A DNA stretch of 60,685 bases. Source: Oopsacas minuta (taxonomy: Eukaryota; Porifera; Hexactinellida; Lyssacinosida; Leucopsacidae). The stretch is from assembly GCA_024704765.1 (NCBI GenBank), contig JAKMXF010000304.1, positions 1 to 60,685 of the forward strand, written 5' to 3'. How positions within the stretch are numbered: the stretch's first letter is position 1; each line of letters starts with the position of its first letter. The notes below the pieces were generated by a model that ran no database searches, was not told the DNA's origin, and saw only the letters and a list, made by a program, of their open reading frames with translations. Below are positions 1-13,580 of this stretch, in pieces. Made by a program: the position numbers and the translations under genes.

Positions 1-1585
<1,585 letters not shown>

Positions 1586-1593
1586 ATCTAGAT

Positions 1594-2080
1594 GAAATAA
1601 TTTTCTCTCGAAGAGCGCGACATCATTTCGGAAGCGGTTAGACTCACCAATATTGTTCTTATCAATCCAGCTACAAATGCCATCAGCGAACTTTCGTTCT
1701 CTGCTATCCGAGATTGAAGACTTATCTACGTTTATCAATGGGGCAGCCTCGGCTGAACGCTGCATATACACAAAGAAAACCTGATGAACTTCAATAATTG
1801 ATTGGCCAATCAATTTTCGAGCACTGAACACCGAATAACTGTTTTTGTTACGTTTTCAAAACAGGACATGTAATCTAGTGTTTCTACTATGAGACTACTA
1901 TATATTTTTATTAATTAATTCCCAATGTTTTAACTGTACATTTATTGGGCCATGCCACCAAGGTTGGTTTTATTTCTAGCCGGACAACTTTTTGAAGCAG
2001 TTGTAATATCAGGATTTCCGCTTAATTGCACGTTGCAAGTAATCAAAGATACTATCGTGAGCTAACTTCTAATGAAAAGA
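1594..2080. other. Intergenic stretch, no gene recognised
   Basis: A minus-strand open frame runs through 1590-1831 (SSISDSRERKFADGICSWID), but it continues into the hAT terminus at 1571-1585 and I recognise no family. The rest is AT-rich with no motif I can name. Confidence 0.4.
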
Positions 2081-2089
2081 GCTTACAGC

Positions 2090-2850
2090 TTGTCTTCCCG
2101 ACAACGAGCTGGAATCACTCATGAATCTACAAGTACAATTGAAGTCTTTCCTATTGCACCCTTTAACTCATACTTACGTGTACTAGATTGGTTCCTGAAA
2201 ATATTATGCCGGATAGCAGCGGGAAGACGCAGCAGGGGTGATCATATAAATATTAGAACAAGCCATAAACTGGTTAGACAACGGATTAAAGAAGTTACGA
2301 ATATTGAGTTTGACCAACCTGGAGGAAGTGGGAACACTAGACCTGGTAATTCAGCTCCTTTGTCCATTTCTGATGATCTCCCTTTTAGAACAGCGCTCCT
2401 CATACCTCAAGAAAACGTTGAAAATCTTAAATTTGGCAGAGAAATATTTCTGCTCTACTTCATGTAACTATTTCCTCTCAGAACATCAATGTTAGTAACT
2501 TCAAGGTACTATAGGACTAAATATATCTCCTTCTTTTAAATCATTACCCCTAGGTTTCAATTACACCTACAGTTCATAAATTTCTAGCACACACCTTATC
2601 AATTTATAGAAGTGAAGATAATCGTGGCCTTAAGATATTCTCTGAAGAAGGTTTGGAACAGGCATATAGGCTAATATGCAGGTTTAGTGAGTATCAATCG
2701 CGAAAATCAGAATTAATTTCAGAAGTGAAAGATGCATTCACCCGAATATACGTAGTAGGAGAGCCAGTCTCAATGAGAAGTTTCGTAACTGTCAAATGTA
2801 AGAAATGTGTGGAGAGTTGGGACAGCAACGAGGTGATAAAGCGAACTTAA
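2090..2850 (+). pseudogene. Transib-like transposase, C-terminal half, decayed
   Basis: This block reads in the same order as the C-terminal half of the intact Transib transposase on the minus strand at 26761-28893. Matching segments are QRAGITHESTSTIEV against QRVGITHQPTSNIDI, QPGGSGNTRPGNSA against the GGTSTTGNIA segment, ITPTVHKFLAHTLS against ITPSLHKLLAHSFQ, and FSEEGLEQAYRL against LSEECLESCNKF, which carries the presumed catalytic glutamate. Frameshifts lie near 2390-2550 and the first half, with both catalytic aspartates, is missing. It is a divergent relative, not a recent copy. I found no termini. Confidence 0.75.
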
Positions 2851-3220
2851 TCTGCGACAGTTCAGATATTGATTCGATTTTGAACCAATTGCTAGGGGTC
2901 ATTGATAATGTTTAAACAAATGTGCTAACAACTATAACACAGGTCAACAAGTTTTTTCATCACAGAGCATATATGATTTTCTAACATGATCTTTTGTCCT
3001 GATTTCAAATCAGCTCTCCGGTTTTATCTATCACGTGTGGCTTTTCATAAAATCCAACCATTTTATTCTATTATTTTCAATAATAGAATTCTAAATATTA
3101 TAAAATTTTACAATTGCAAAGTAACACAATTTGTATATTCATGCATTATATCCCAATTTACTAGCTCAATATTCCTCTTTTTTTTAATCAATCAATCTGG
3201 TTTCTCATAATACATCGCAG

Positions 3221-3597
3221 ATGTATCAATACACCAGACAGTTTTGCTATTTTTGTGGCTCCTTTTGTTTAAAATCACAACATACCATAACAAATGACCT
3301 CAAGAGAATATATAGCCACTATTTTGATTGTCCTTTAGGTGATCAAGATAAGATGTGGGCGCCTCATGTGATTTGTTCTGCTTGTTCTAGTGGCTTACGG
3401 AATTGGATGAACAAAAGGAAACTTCAATGCCTTTTGCAATACCAATCAATGGTTTGGAGGGAACCAAAGAATCACTACGATGATTGCTATTTTGCATCGT
3501 AAATACCACTGGGTTTTCGATGAGAAACAAATATAAAATATTTACTCAGATTTGGGATCTGCTCGCAGACCAGTTTCTCACTATGTCTCCTTGCCTA
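3221..3597 (+). pseudogene. Unidentified multi-copy arthropod-type gene, 5' part
   Basis: The frame opens at an ATG just after a possible splice acceptor (cgcag) and encodes a cysteine-rich module with CYFCGSFCL, a CSACSSGL pair and the segment WREPKNHYDDCYF. From memory this module heads an unnamed protein family found in many copies in arthropods and other invertebrates; I cannot name a function, though its copy number suggests a mobile-element origin. A frameshift at about 3480-3500 moves the reading to NTTGFSMRNKYKIF. The gene is cut at 3597 by a hAT insertion and resumes at 7993 in the same orientation. Confidence 0.6.
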
Positions 3598-3971
3598 CAG
3601 GGTCGGCGACAGGGGGTAGCTTGGGGTAAAACCGGGGGCCCGGGTCAAATAGGGACCCCGGGTCGGCATGTGATTGTTTCTTTAGGATTTAAGATGTTTA
3701 TTGTGTCTTGTATGTACATGTAAGCTCGTATCACAATATAAATTCCTTTGTTTCACTAATAGAACAATTACTTTTATCAATATAATACTTAGCAAACAAA
3801 GGATTCTGTCATTAATAGTTGTCATTAATTTATTCCATTGTTTGAAACCTTATTATTCATCTATTCCCTTCAACACTATAAAATATGGAATTATAGAAAT
3901 TGCTCTATTTCAATTATTAAATATTTCAATTTAAAGTCTACATCCTACGTTCATAAATCAGGTGCGCAAAA

Positions 3972-6415
3972 ATGTCAAGAGAAGCGGGTAAGAGATGGAG
4001 AGAGTCGATGAAAGGTCTGCAAACATTATTTCAAGTTAGAATTCTCAAACGATGAAAATTCAGCAATTATAGAAGGAGTATTGAATGAGATTATTGTTGA
4101 TGCCATGGATATTGTTGAGAATAAAGAAGTTTCTGAATACAATTCAGAAGTTATTGCTACTAGTGTTTGTGAATTTGAGACTCAAGTGAGGATATATGAC
4201 ATTGGAGCTTTACAAGATCATTTTTCAAAGAAAGAGATTGAAGAGTGAGTGAATCCTGGGCCTCAGCCTAAACTATTATACATTCCTCCAGATGTGACAG
4301 ATCAAGTTTTTCCATTCTCTCTGTTCATGAAAAGAAGCTCAAATGGGGAATCTGAAAACAGAGATTGGCTTGTTTAAAGTCAATGTAAGAATGCTTTGTT
4401 TTGATTTCCGTGCAAGCTATTTGCATATACAGAAAATTGTAACAGGTCAACCCCTTCATATCTAACATCGGTAAATGGTTGTGGCCCTAGTACAAAGTTG
4501 AAAATACTATTTGATCTTATACCTTCTCATGAAAATAGTACAAATCACAAACGATGTTACTTAGAATGGCGTCAATTGGAGATGCGTTTACTGCACAACT
4601 CTACAATTGATATGCAGTTTCACGCAAACATCACAACCGAAATTTCTAAATGGAGGGAATTACTGTAAAGGATCATTGATGTTGTCCTCTTCTTGGGGGA
4701 AAGGGGTTCATCATTTAGGGGAGATACTCATGCTATTGGAGACGTTCATAATGGCAATTTTCTTGGAACAATTGAACTCACATCTCATTATGATCCGGTA
4801 CTTTGTGAACATGTTACAAAAGTGCGATAATCCCAGAAGGTGGGAAAACGTTTACAGGCCCATTGCCTTTCTAAGGACTCTCAAAACGAATTTATCCATT
4901 TATGCGCAGATAAAGTTCGTCATTGCAGTCTAGAAGAACGAAGTAGTGCTAAATATTTTTCTATCATGGTAGATGCTACTCCTGAAATTTCGCACAATGA
5001 GCAAACACCTTTGTGTTAAGATTCTTGACTCGAGAACACAATAAGTACATAATTCGTGAACGTTTTTACTTTCCTTGATGACTCTGGGAAAACTGGTTCA
5101 GAGATCGCTACTATGATATTATCATTTCTAACAGAAAATGACATTCCTTTTAAAGACTGCAGAGGTCAGAGGTATGACAATGCCAGTAATATGTCGGGAG
5201 GGTATAATGGAGCTCAAAACATTTTAAAGCAAGAGAATCCTTTAGGCACTTTCTCACCTTGCGGGTGCCAAAGTCTAAACTTGTGTGGTACAAAATCAGC
5301 TTTATGTTGCAAGGATGCAATAACATTTTCGGGTCAATTCAAAGAATTTACTGCATATTTTCAGCAAGTCCAAAGAGATGGGCATTCTTGTTCGTAACAC
5401 ATTGGAATTTCGCTCCCTGGTCAATCCCATACGAGGTGGACTGAGAGGAATGATAGCGTCCGCCCCTTCACTACACATTTACAAGGTATTAACTTATCCT
5501 TAAATGAATTACTGGAGCTTAATCTAACTGCAAAAACTAAAACAGAAATATTTGGTGCCATAAAGTATGTTTCTAGTTATACATGCGTGCACATGTCAGC
5601 AATATGGTAAAAGTTTTAGTGGCTATAGATGAACGAAATCAAGTAATCGAGGCTCGCGATGCAACAATTGAAGTTGAAGTACGGAATTTAGACGATCTAC
5701 TTAATGAACTAAAAACTCTAAATGAAAATTGGCCATCTACTTTACGGGAAGTTAATATAGTTGCCAGAGCTCTAAACATAGAACAACCACTGCCTGTACG
5801 ACAAAAGAAAAGAAAACAGTTCTTTGACGATAATAATGTTGAAAGAAATAACGAAATTTCAAATGAGGCAGAATACCAGGCTACCTTTAATCATATTATT
5901 GACTGCGTTTTGGAAGGCCTGACTACGCGATACCGAGCTAATTATCAAATTAATCAACTATTTGGATTCTTATGGAATTACCTCGATACAAGTGAAGAAA
6001 ATATTATCAAGCAATGTAAAGACCTCAGAGCACATTATGATACGGATATATCGGACAAAGAACTTCAAGTTGAAGTTTTACATCTCAAAACGATTCTTCA
6101 TGCCAACTTAAGCGATTATTCATTGGATCCACTTTCGCTTCTAAACAAAATACGAAAAATAAATTGGAGGGAATATTCCTGAATGTATGCATTTCCTTAA
6201 GGATATTTTTAACTTTACCGGTTACAATAGCCTCAGCCGAACGATCATTCACTAAGCTAAAATTAATCAAGAACTACTTGCGGAGTACGATGTTGCAGGA
6301 AAGACTAAGCGATCTCATAATTTTAGGCATTGATAGTGAGCTTGCTAGACTAGTAGATTTCACGCAGGTAATTGATTCATTCGCATCTACTAGAGCAAGA
6401 AGAGGCTTTTGCTAA
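3972..6415 (+). pseudogene. ZMYM1-like hAT transposase (TTF finger, DUF4371, dimerisation)
   Basis: From an ATG at 3972 (MSREAGKRW) the broken reading passes a TTF-type zinc-finger region (about 4330-4430, NRDWLV followed by FPCKLFAYTEN). The DUF4371-type catalytic core follows, with FSIMVDATPEISH (about 4960) and CRGQRYDNASNMSGGYNG (about 5155-5210). A helical insertion is open at 5583-6182. The hAT C-terminal dimerisation segment is TIASAERSFTKLKLIKNYL (about 6222-6285). Numerous stops and frameshifts (about 4055, 4250, 4375, 4665, 5020, 5395, 6180) make it non-functional. Length and domain order match full hAT transposases of this group. Confidence 0.88.
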
Positions 6416-6494
6416 GCTCAACTTATTGAGAGAATTCATTATTTATTCTAATATATTCTACTTATTATATTATTTAACATACTTAATGTCTATA

Positions 6495-7825
6495 CTAGGG
6501 CGTTCAATAAGTCTTGCGGGTGATATCATAGAATATGATACAAACACAATACACACTAATCACTATATAATTTATTCAAAGTAATCGCCTCCTGCAGATA
6601 CACAAAGTTTTAACCTTTCCCCACACTTGTAAACACATTTCCGCACTCTTCTTTGGGAATGGATTTGAAGTACCGGTGCAGGGCCGTTCCGAGTGCTTGT
6701 GATATGTGAAAATATTTTCCTTGAAGGTAGATTTTAAGCTTGGGGAATAACCAAAAATTGTACGGAGCTAGATCTGGTAAGTATGGTGGATGGGGAAGTA
6801 ATTCTAACCCTTCTACATCCAAGAAATTATTGGTAAGCTTAGCTGTATGGGAACTAGCATTATCAATTAAAATCTTCATTCCTCGAGTTCCGGTTGTCGG
6901 GCGGTACTTTTCTATATTTTTTATCAAATTTGCAAGCACTTGCTCTGTAATGAAGGACCAGTAACAGCATTGCCACTCTCACAAGGTAATTACAAGATAA
7001 TTCCACGATTACTGAAGAAGATGATATACATAATCTTAGGTTTTCTGAAGTCGGGCCTAGGAATGTTCGCCGGTTGTTGTAGCCCCTCACCCATGATCGC
7101 TACTTATACTTGCTATAGGGTGTTGAATAGTACACCCACGTCTCGTCACCAGTAACACTCACTGTTAGGCGTCTAGAATCGCAGTTCTTTTAAGTTTTCA
7201 AGAGTTTCTTGGCAATATTCAGTCGTGCCAACCTTTGATTCTCACTGAGCTTGTGCGGACCCATTTCCCACAAATCGATCGGTAGCCAAGCTCAGTCGTC
7301 AGAATTGTACGAATAGCTCCGATGAAATCTCCATACTTTGTTTTAACTGATTGACGGTAATGCACTTGTCTTCCATGACCATACTTTCAATGAGTGCTAT
7401 ATTCTCTGAAGTGGTGGCGGATACCGGTCTTCCAGATCGAGGCAAATCTGTGACATTAGCATCACCAGATCTAATACGGACAGCCCAATGCTCTACAGTA
7501 GATCTGGAAGGGCAATCCACGCACAATATCACCTGTAACTCGGTGAAGATCTGTACGAGCTGGATCTTGAGTACTGTGCGAAACTCTATGTAAGCTCGCC
7601 ATTCGAGGTTGTAATTATCATCCTTTGAAGCCATAAATTCAACAGTGGGTATAAATTGACTACACGTAACTATCTCAAAAATTCATAATTTGTATTGAAT
7701 GCTTGAGCTTGAAACTTTCAGTATGGAGTTTAACTATATGGGCTTATAATATATGAAAGTTAGATATATTACTTGACTAATTCCTAAGATATATCATGAC
7801 CCACAAGACTTATTGAACGCCCTGA
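6495..7825 (-). mobile_element. mariner element inserted in the hAT
   Basis: The inverted ends are CTAGGGCGTTCAATAAGTCT (left) and TCAGGGCGTTCAATAAGTCT (right, inverted), and similarity extends to about 28 bp. TA dinucleotides flank it at 6493-6494 and 7826-7827. The 1331 bp length is typical of mariner. It sits inside the hAT at 3598-7992 just after that element's transposase, so it is younger than the hAT. Confidence 0.9.
6610..7634 (-). pseudogene. mariner transposase, broken
   Basis: It spans about 341 codons, the normal length of a mariner transposase. From the ATG at 7634 the N-terminal helix-turn-helix region contains VTDLPRSGRPVSATTSENIA. After several stops and frameshifts (about 7300-6940) the catalytic motifs follow: VTGDETWVYYSTP (first Asp, about 7150), then ILIDNASSHTAKLT (second Asp, about 6870), then PHPPYLPDLAPYNFWLFPKL. 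Mariners are DD34D; here the third catalytic position reads N (APYNFW) instead of D. The copy is dead both by frame and by active site. Confidence 0.9.
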
Positions 7826-7992
7826 TATTACGTACATGAATTTACTCAAATTTCAGGATAAGTTTCTAGTTGCAATAGATTTTTGTCTAAGGTCACAGGT
7901 ATTACAAAAATTGACTTTTTGTCAGTGCTAAGGTGATGGAGGGGCCGGACAGAAATCTTACTAGGGGCCTGTATATTCTGTTGCCGGCCCTG

Positions 7993-9290
7993 TTTGCCTG
8001 TCCCCACTCCTGCGTTATATGGATTTGATTCTCTTTCTGATGATGTAGATACTTCGTCGTATTCAATGGACGAATCTTCTATTGGTTCAGAATACGTCCC
8101 TGAAGATAGTAATTTAGGGCCCAAAAACCTTCACACAAGATGAATTGAATGACCTTGTCAGGAATCTTGATCTGTCGAAGGAAAGCCAGAACTTCTTGCA
8201 TCAAGGCTTCAGCAAAAGAAATTACTCATTAGACTGTTATAGTGTCCCACTACAGTGAACGAAATTTGATTTGGCTCATTATTTTACAGTTGATGGTCCT
8301 CTCTGTTATTCTAATGATATTGACGGGCTGTTTTCTAGTTTGTCATAGGAACATTCATCTTCTGATTGGCGTCTATATATTGATTCATCGAAACGTAGCT
8401 TGAAGGCCGTTTTAATGCATAACCGAAATAAAAATCCGGCAATTCCAATTGCTCACTCTGTCATCTAAAAGAGTCCTATGTAAACCTGGAAGAGGTTTTG
8501 GTTGCGATCAAATATAGAACACACACGTGGAATATATGTGGGGATCTTAAGGTCATTGGTCTGTTAATGGGATTGCGACAAGGATTCACCAAATATTGTT
8601 GCTTTCTTTGTTTATGAGACAGTCGTACAACAATAGATCATTACAAAAGCCTGATTGGCCCAAGAGAATCAATTATGAAGTAGGAACATCCAATATTGAA
8701 TATACACCGTTGGTAGATCCAAATAATATATTTTACCACCTCTTCATATAAAATTTCGATAGATGAAAACTTTCGTCAAAACAACGGATAAAACAAATTC
8801 TACAGGGTTTCGCTATATTGTTGAGAAATTCCGAAACTAGGTGATGCTAAGCTTAGAGAGGGTGTATTTATGTGGACCACAAATTAGGGAAGTTTTCAAG
8901 GATGAAGAGATTGACAATATAATTCAGCTAAAGAATTCACAGCTTGGAAATCTTTCAAATAGATTTGTGCAAACTTTTTAGGTAATATGAAGTCAACGGA
9001 GTATATAGAGGGAGTAAAAAACTTAATTCAATCATATAAAACATGGGATGCCGCATATCATTGAATTACACTTTTTGCACTCCCATCTTGATGTTTATCC
9101 AGAAAACCTTGGTGCTGTAAGCGATGAACAGGGCTAACGATTTCACCAAGATATTCTCAGAATGGAAAATAGATATCAAGGTTTCTGGAATTACAGTACG
9201 ATGGCGGACTATTGCTGAGGGTTATACAGGGATGAACCCAATAGAGTTTACAAAAGAAATTCTTACTCTCAACGTTTTGGACGTCTTAAA
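7993..9290 (+). pseudogene. Unidentified multi-copy arthropod-type gene, 3' part
   Basis: This continues the gene interrupted at 3597. It starts with LPVPTPALYGF, an acidic segment, and then QDELNDLVRNLDLSKESQNF. After stops it retains DWRLYIDSSKRSLKAVLMHN (about 8365-8425), LPPLHIKF (about 8735), CGPQIREVFKDEEID (about 8875-8920), HFLHSHLDVYPENLGAVSDE (about 9070-9130) and a segment ending near 9250. Many stops and frameshifts occur. The residue order matches my memory of a widespread unnamed protein family in arthropods and cnidarians. No function is assigned. Confidence 0.6.
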
Positions 9291-10484
9291 TATTTTATTT
9301 TTGTTTATTCAACTTATATATCTCACAAATGTGAAAATTTTCAATTTCCTATTACAAAATAGTTAGATTCTAATTTGATATTCAAATAATTATTGAATTA
9401 CTCATATTGAGACTCTAATAACAAGTAACATTAGTTAGCTGAACAACATTTTAGTGTTAATGAAGCATAATAAAATATGTAATATTTCGAAATTGAATTC
9501 GAAAATTTCAAGCTAGAATATAAAAAATGTATAGGTGTTAGAGAGGAATGAATGGCAGATTTGAAATCAGCACAAAAAAAGTAGTCTCGAAAATACCCAT
9601 TTTTGCTTGATGAGAATAATAAATGAAATTTGGTGACCTGTGTAATAAGTTAATTGTATTTTGTGAATCTTGTGAAAAATAGTTGAGTCAAACATGACAT
9701 CAACATAGAAACAGTTTAGCTTGAGATACCATAGTAAGCAAAAGTATAAAATGGCATGTTGGTATCATTTGGTTTCGCCGAACGTTGCTGAACAAATGTT
9801 TATAGATAGTATTATTAGATAGTGTGTCAAGCGAGTAATATCCTGAATAATGAGAAAGTTTTGATCACAACTAAATATGTTTGCATTATCCATATTATAT
9901 AATCCATAATTATGCTTTATCATTACAAAGTTTAAGTACAGGAATTAATTCAATTTCACATAAATTGGGTTTGGGTTGTAAAAGTAATATTAAAAACTGC
10001 ACCCAGTAAAATTTTGATAGTATTTTGAAGGTTGAAATTATATTTATAGGAATTTAAGTTGAGTAAAAAAAATATGATCTCAAAAGGCCAGAAAATTACC
10101 ATAATTTGGTGATACTTTGAGCTAGTACAAAACTCATGTATGTTGATTCAGATAAAAAGCAATCGTAAAGTTGGATACACCTAGATATTGCTAATCATTC
10201 TCAAAATATATATTAACAAGATTTAAATATTAAAATTTCCCCTACTGGAAACGAATAACCCACTGTATCATAGTCCGAATTAGAAAAATAAAAGGGGCAC
10301 TCGAAGAAAATTAGCTCTAAATGAGGCGCTGAGTATAAAAAGTTTAGTAATCAGTGACCTATAGAACATACAAGCCTGTATTAGGATTTATGACAATTAT
10401 TTATGTTTGATGAATATCATAAATAATATCGATCAGTATTCTAAGATCAATCACACAAAGGTAATAATGTATTTAATATCATAT
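9291..10484. other. AT-rich non-coding stretch
   Basis: No gene, repeat terminus or RNA recognised. Very AT-rich, with no long open frame. Confidence 0.5.
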
Positions 10485-11042
10485 TTGTATGTCCAGAATT
10501 GTTGAAGAAATTGAAAGCCCCCAGGGGCTGATTTTTTGGCATAAAGAGGTATTTTGAGCCTGGCTCGGACGAAAATTCATGCCCATGACGAAAGTATGAC
10601 ATCATTGTAACCCTTATGGATTCTCGAAAAAATCACTTTATTGGCCACTGCTCAGCCAATATACAAGATAGAAATTTGAAATTGAAATAACAGGTACCCC
10701 TCAATGTTACAAATGTCCTGACGTCAAGATTTTGACCAAATGCAAACTCATCACGGGATTATTACGTCATCATAACTTAAAAAATATTAAATTTTGAAAA
10801 AATTCATTTCTTGAAGGCACGAAGTGCCGAGATTACTAACCAAAGCGACATAGCATCTCCAGTGTCGCTACAGAAGGCCATTGAATGTAATTAGGATGGA
10901 ACATGGATAATATATCTAAAAATTTTAATTATCCTGTGAATTCGAGGAATGTAGTGCCGAATATTTAGCCGTCTAGATCTTAAGCTAAACTGGAGCACAA
11001 AGATGTTGTGCAGCGACCTAGCAAGAGAAGCGCTAGTAGGTT
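10485..11042 (+). repeat. Interspersed repeat family A, copy 1 (Helitron-like?)
   Basis: This is one of nine copies of a ~450-550 bp family in the window. Shared landmarks in order are CCCCCAGGGGCTGATTTTT, CACTGCTCAGCCAATATAC, the tract AATGTCCTGACGTCA, GGATGGAACATGGATAATAT, and a 3' end reading CTAGCAAGAGAAGCGCTAGT. No coding capacity. The CTAG-type 3' end and the TCTATACTAATAAATC start of another copy (56568) suggest a non-autonomous Helitron-like element; that class call is inference. Confidence 0.65.
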
Positions 11043-11734
11043 AATAAAATTGATTGATTTGCAAATATTACTCTAAACTTTCAAATAAAAAATAGATGTA
11101 AAAGGCAATTCTGGAACTGGAACTATCTGTTAAGGTGGAATCATAACTATGACATAGCGTTCTGAAATATTTCCCGAACATAAATTTGGTTATTTATAGG
11201 TTATAAGTATATTTCCTTATATACAAGTTTAGTTTGCTTGCCGAACGTTCCCTATATGTCATGTGATTTTGTGTTCAGACCTGAACATATATAATGCCAC
11301 AAAAACAAAAAAAGCTCATTTCATTGGATTAGATTCCTTGTATATTTACTATTAATAGGGTAAAGTGTAGAAAAGTTTAACAAACCACCACTGTTATCAC
11401 AATTGAAAAAAGACAGTGGTTTTGAAATTTTAGAGAAAACTCTGTCAAACCCCAAATATTCAATATTTGTGACGTTATAACTTACAAACCTCATGAGCAA
11501 ATGATTTGAAACTTGAACATATATGTTGACTAGTTAGTAGCTACTCACACAGCAATGCTAAGACAAATTTGATTATGTTGGTGATATGGCTAGATGACCT
11601 GCTATGGAATTCTCAAATATATTTTCCTAAGAGAGAGACTCTAAAATGATTTGGCGGAGCTCGCAAATGTATTTACGACACTGCGGCTGGAGATTCTTCC
11701 AGTTTTCAATCAATTCTTAACATACAAACAAAAG

Positions 11735-11803
11735 GGCTGGGGACATACCTTGGGTGGGCCGAACTCTGGCCCGCGGACCATAGGTTTGGACACCACTGGG
11801 TTA
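11735..11803 (-). repeat. Isolated hAT-type terminus
   Basis: On the minus strand the segment begins CAGTGGTGTCCAAACCTATG and continues through a GGCCCGCGGGCC-like GC-rich stretch. These are features of hAT ends of the Charlie/ZBED kind. No partner end or transposase was found nearby, so it is probably a relic. Confidence 0.5.
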
Positions 11804-12059
11804 TGGGAACACTTATTAGAAATTTTGTATCATGAGCAGTTTAGCACCCTCTGGCCGACATATTGATCTAGTTTAGATATGTTTGGCCATGTTTGGTCTA
11901 GCTGGGTCATATGACCACAGTTTGAGAAATCATTGTATACTTCTTTGGCCATTTTGTAAGACATAACTAATGGAACATACATTTATTGATATATGACTTC
12001 AACGGATTTGAAAATTACATCAGGAATAGTGTTGGAAGGTATTTGACATATATAAGTAC

Positions 12060-12938
12060 CTGTATAGAAGAGTAAACGTTCTTGAATGAAAACCATTTTA
12101 CGGCGTCATCATGCAAATTATCTTGATATACTTCATCTGCCAATAACAATAAACGTTGCTCATTACAGAATTTTAAAATTTCAACTTGCATATGAAAAGG
12201 TAAACATTGACCTGTAGGATTACCAGGATTAATTACTACCATTGCGCGAGGTATTGATTTTCCCTGGTTTAATACGAGAGCTTCCTGAAGTTCATCCATA
12301 CTCAAACCCCAGTCATTATCCTCATCTAAAAAATAGGGAATCGGAACAATACCGAAGTAAGATAAACAAGCAGTATATAAAGGATATTGAGGTATAGGAA
12401 TAAGTATCCCCGAAGGAATATCGTCTTGAACCTTAGCAATACAAGAAATAATGTTGAAGATAATCTTGCTTGCTCCATCGCTTAGAAAAATATTTCTAAA
12501 ATCTGCTTGACAATTATCTCGATATGAAATATAATTTGCCACCTCTCTTCTGACAAATTCGAAACCAAATGAATCTGTATATCCGCCAAAACTGGTAATA
12601 GAGGATATAATAGATTTTGCCCTAATGAGGACATCTTCTGGAAATAGGCTGCAAGCACCGGGTAGGTCAATAATGGGTGGATATGCGCAAAGAGAGATTA
12701 ACTGACGACCAAATGTAATAGGTTTCGAACCCAGATTTTGTGGATTACCTAAATTCAAATAAGTTAATTCATTAAAAGGCCATTTGTGATCAACATCTAA
12801 TTCAAGAGCAATTTCAGAGGCACGAGTTGGGATTAGGCCCCTAACAGCATATTCAACATTCAAAATATGGGGATTAAAATTTAAAGTAGAAAATGGCTTA
12901 GAATTATTAAGAGCCATATAAATAATGCTAGTAGACAA
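12060..12938 (-). CDS. Alanine aminotransferase, N-terminal exon (partial gene)
   Basis: Alanine aminotransferase is a PLP enzyme that exchanges the amino group between alanine and 2-oxoglutarate, giving pyruvate and glutamate. This 293-codon exon starts at the ATG at 12938. It covers the N-terminal arm and most of the PLP fold: YLNLGNPQNLG (60-70), GACSLFPEDV (94-103), SFGGYTDSFGFEFVRREVA (116-134), FLSDGASKIIF (151-161), IPIPQYPLY (180-188), VVINPGNPTGQ (234-244) and LLADEVYQDN (265-274). The exon ends at a good donor, CAG|GTACTT, at 12060/12059; beyond it the frame becomes unrelated. The PLP-binding lysine and about 190 C-terminal residues should lie in later exons at lower coordinates, but I see none down to position 1. 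Either the next intron exceeds 12 kb or the gene is truncated. No targeting peptide is obvious. Confidence 0.85.
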
Positions 12939-13504
12939 ATAAAGATATAGAAAAACACTAATACACTACTATATGAAGGGCGAACAAGGATGATGAGGAA
13001 ATATTTTTTCGAAAGTGTTCATTGAAATAAAGTTTATTTACTATATCGTTCAACGGATTACTATCGCAGGATTGCCTACCTATAAATATAGAAAATAGGG
13101 GAGCTTACTCAATATCTGTGCTGAGTGAGGAGGCAGCAAGTGATACGTAAATTCCTTCAAATCAATAATGGCATTTGCTTTGGCTCAAAAGCTGACCGAA
13201 TCGTTGGCTCACCCTATCTATCCATAATATTAAAACAAAATCAATCTATGTATAATAGGATGCATTCGTTGCCACTTTATTGGAGACAACAGTTGTCTCA
13301 TTATTTTTATGTTATTTACATCCCAAAGAATCATAATGTGCAATTTCAATAGAAATCAACAAGAGTTTAGGCATGCACAATTCAATTATTCCAAAGTACA
13401 GGCTTTGCAATGGGATTTGACCAGATGTTTTCGCACAATTCTCAAAAACTGTAAATCTGATGGGACTAGAAACAATATACCATATATTTGGTTCATTTGG
13501 AGGG

Positions 13505-13545
13505 GTTTGTTTCTGGTCTAATCTATATTCTCAAATCTCAATTGT

Positions 13546-13580
<35 letters not shown>

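Larger units (their letters stand above)
3598..7992 (+). mobile_element. hAT transposon, ZMYM1-like, with target duplication
   Basis: The left end reads CAGGGTCGGCGACAGG and the inverted right end CAGGGCCGGCAACAGA, matching at 13 of 16 bases. The flanks are CTTGCCTA (3590-3597) and TTTGCCTG (7993-8000), an 8 bp duplication with the inner 6 identical, as expected of hAT. The element splits an older unidentified gene whose halves lie at 3221-3597 and 7993-9290. It carries a broken plus-strand transposase and a later mariner insertion at 6495-7825. Confidence 0.85.

Noticed and set aside
11651-11866. 71-codon plus-strand ORF
   Set aside because: It runs through a hAT-type terminus and has no domain; chance reading.
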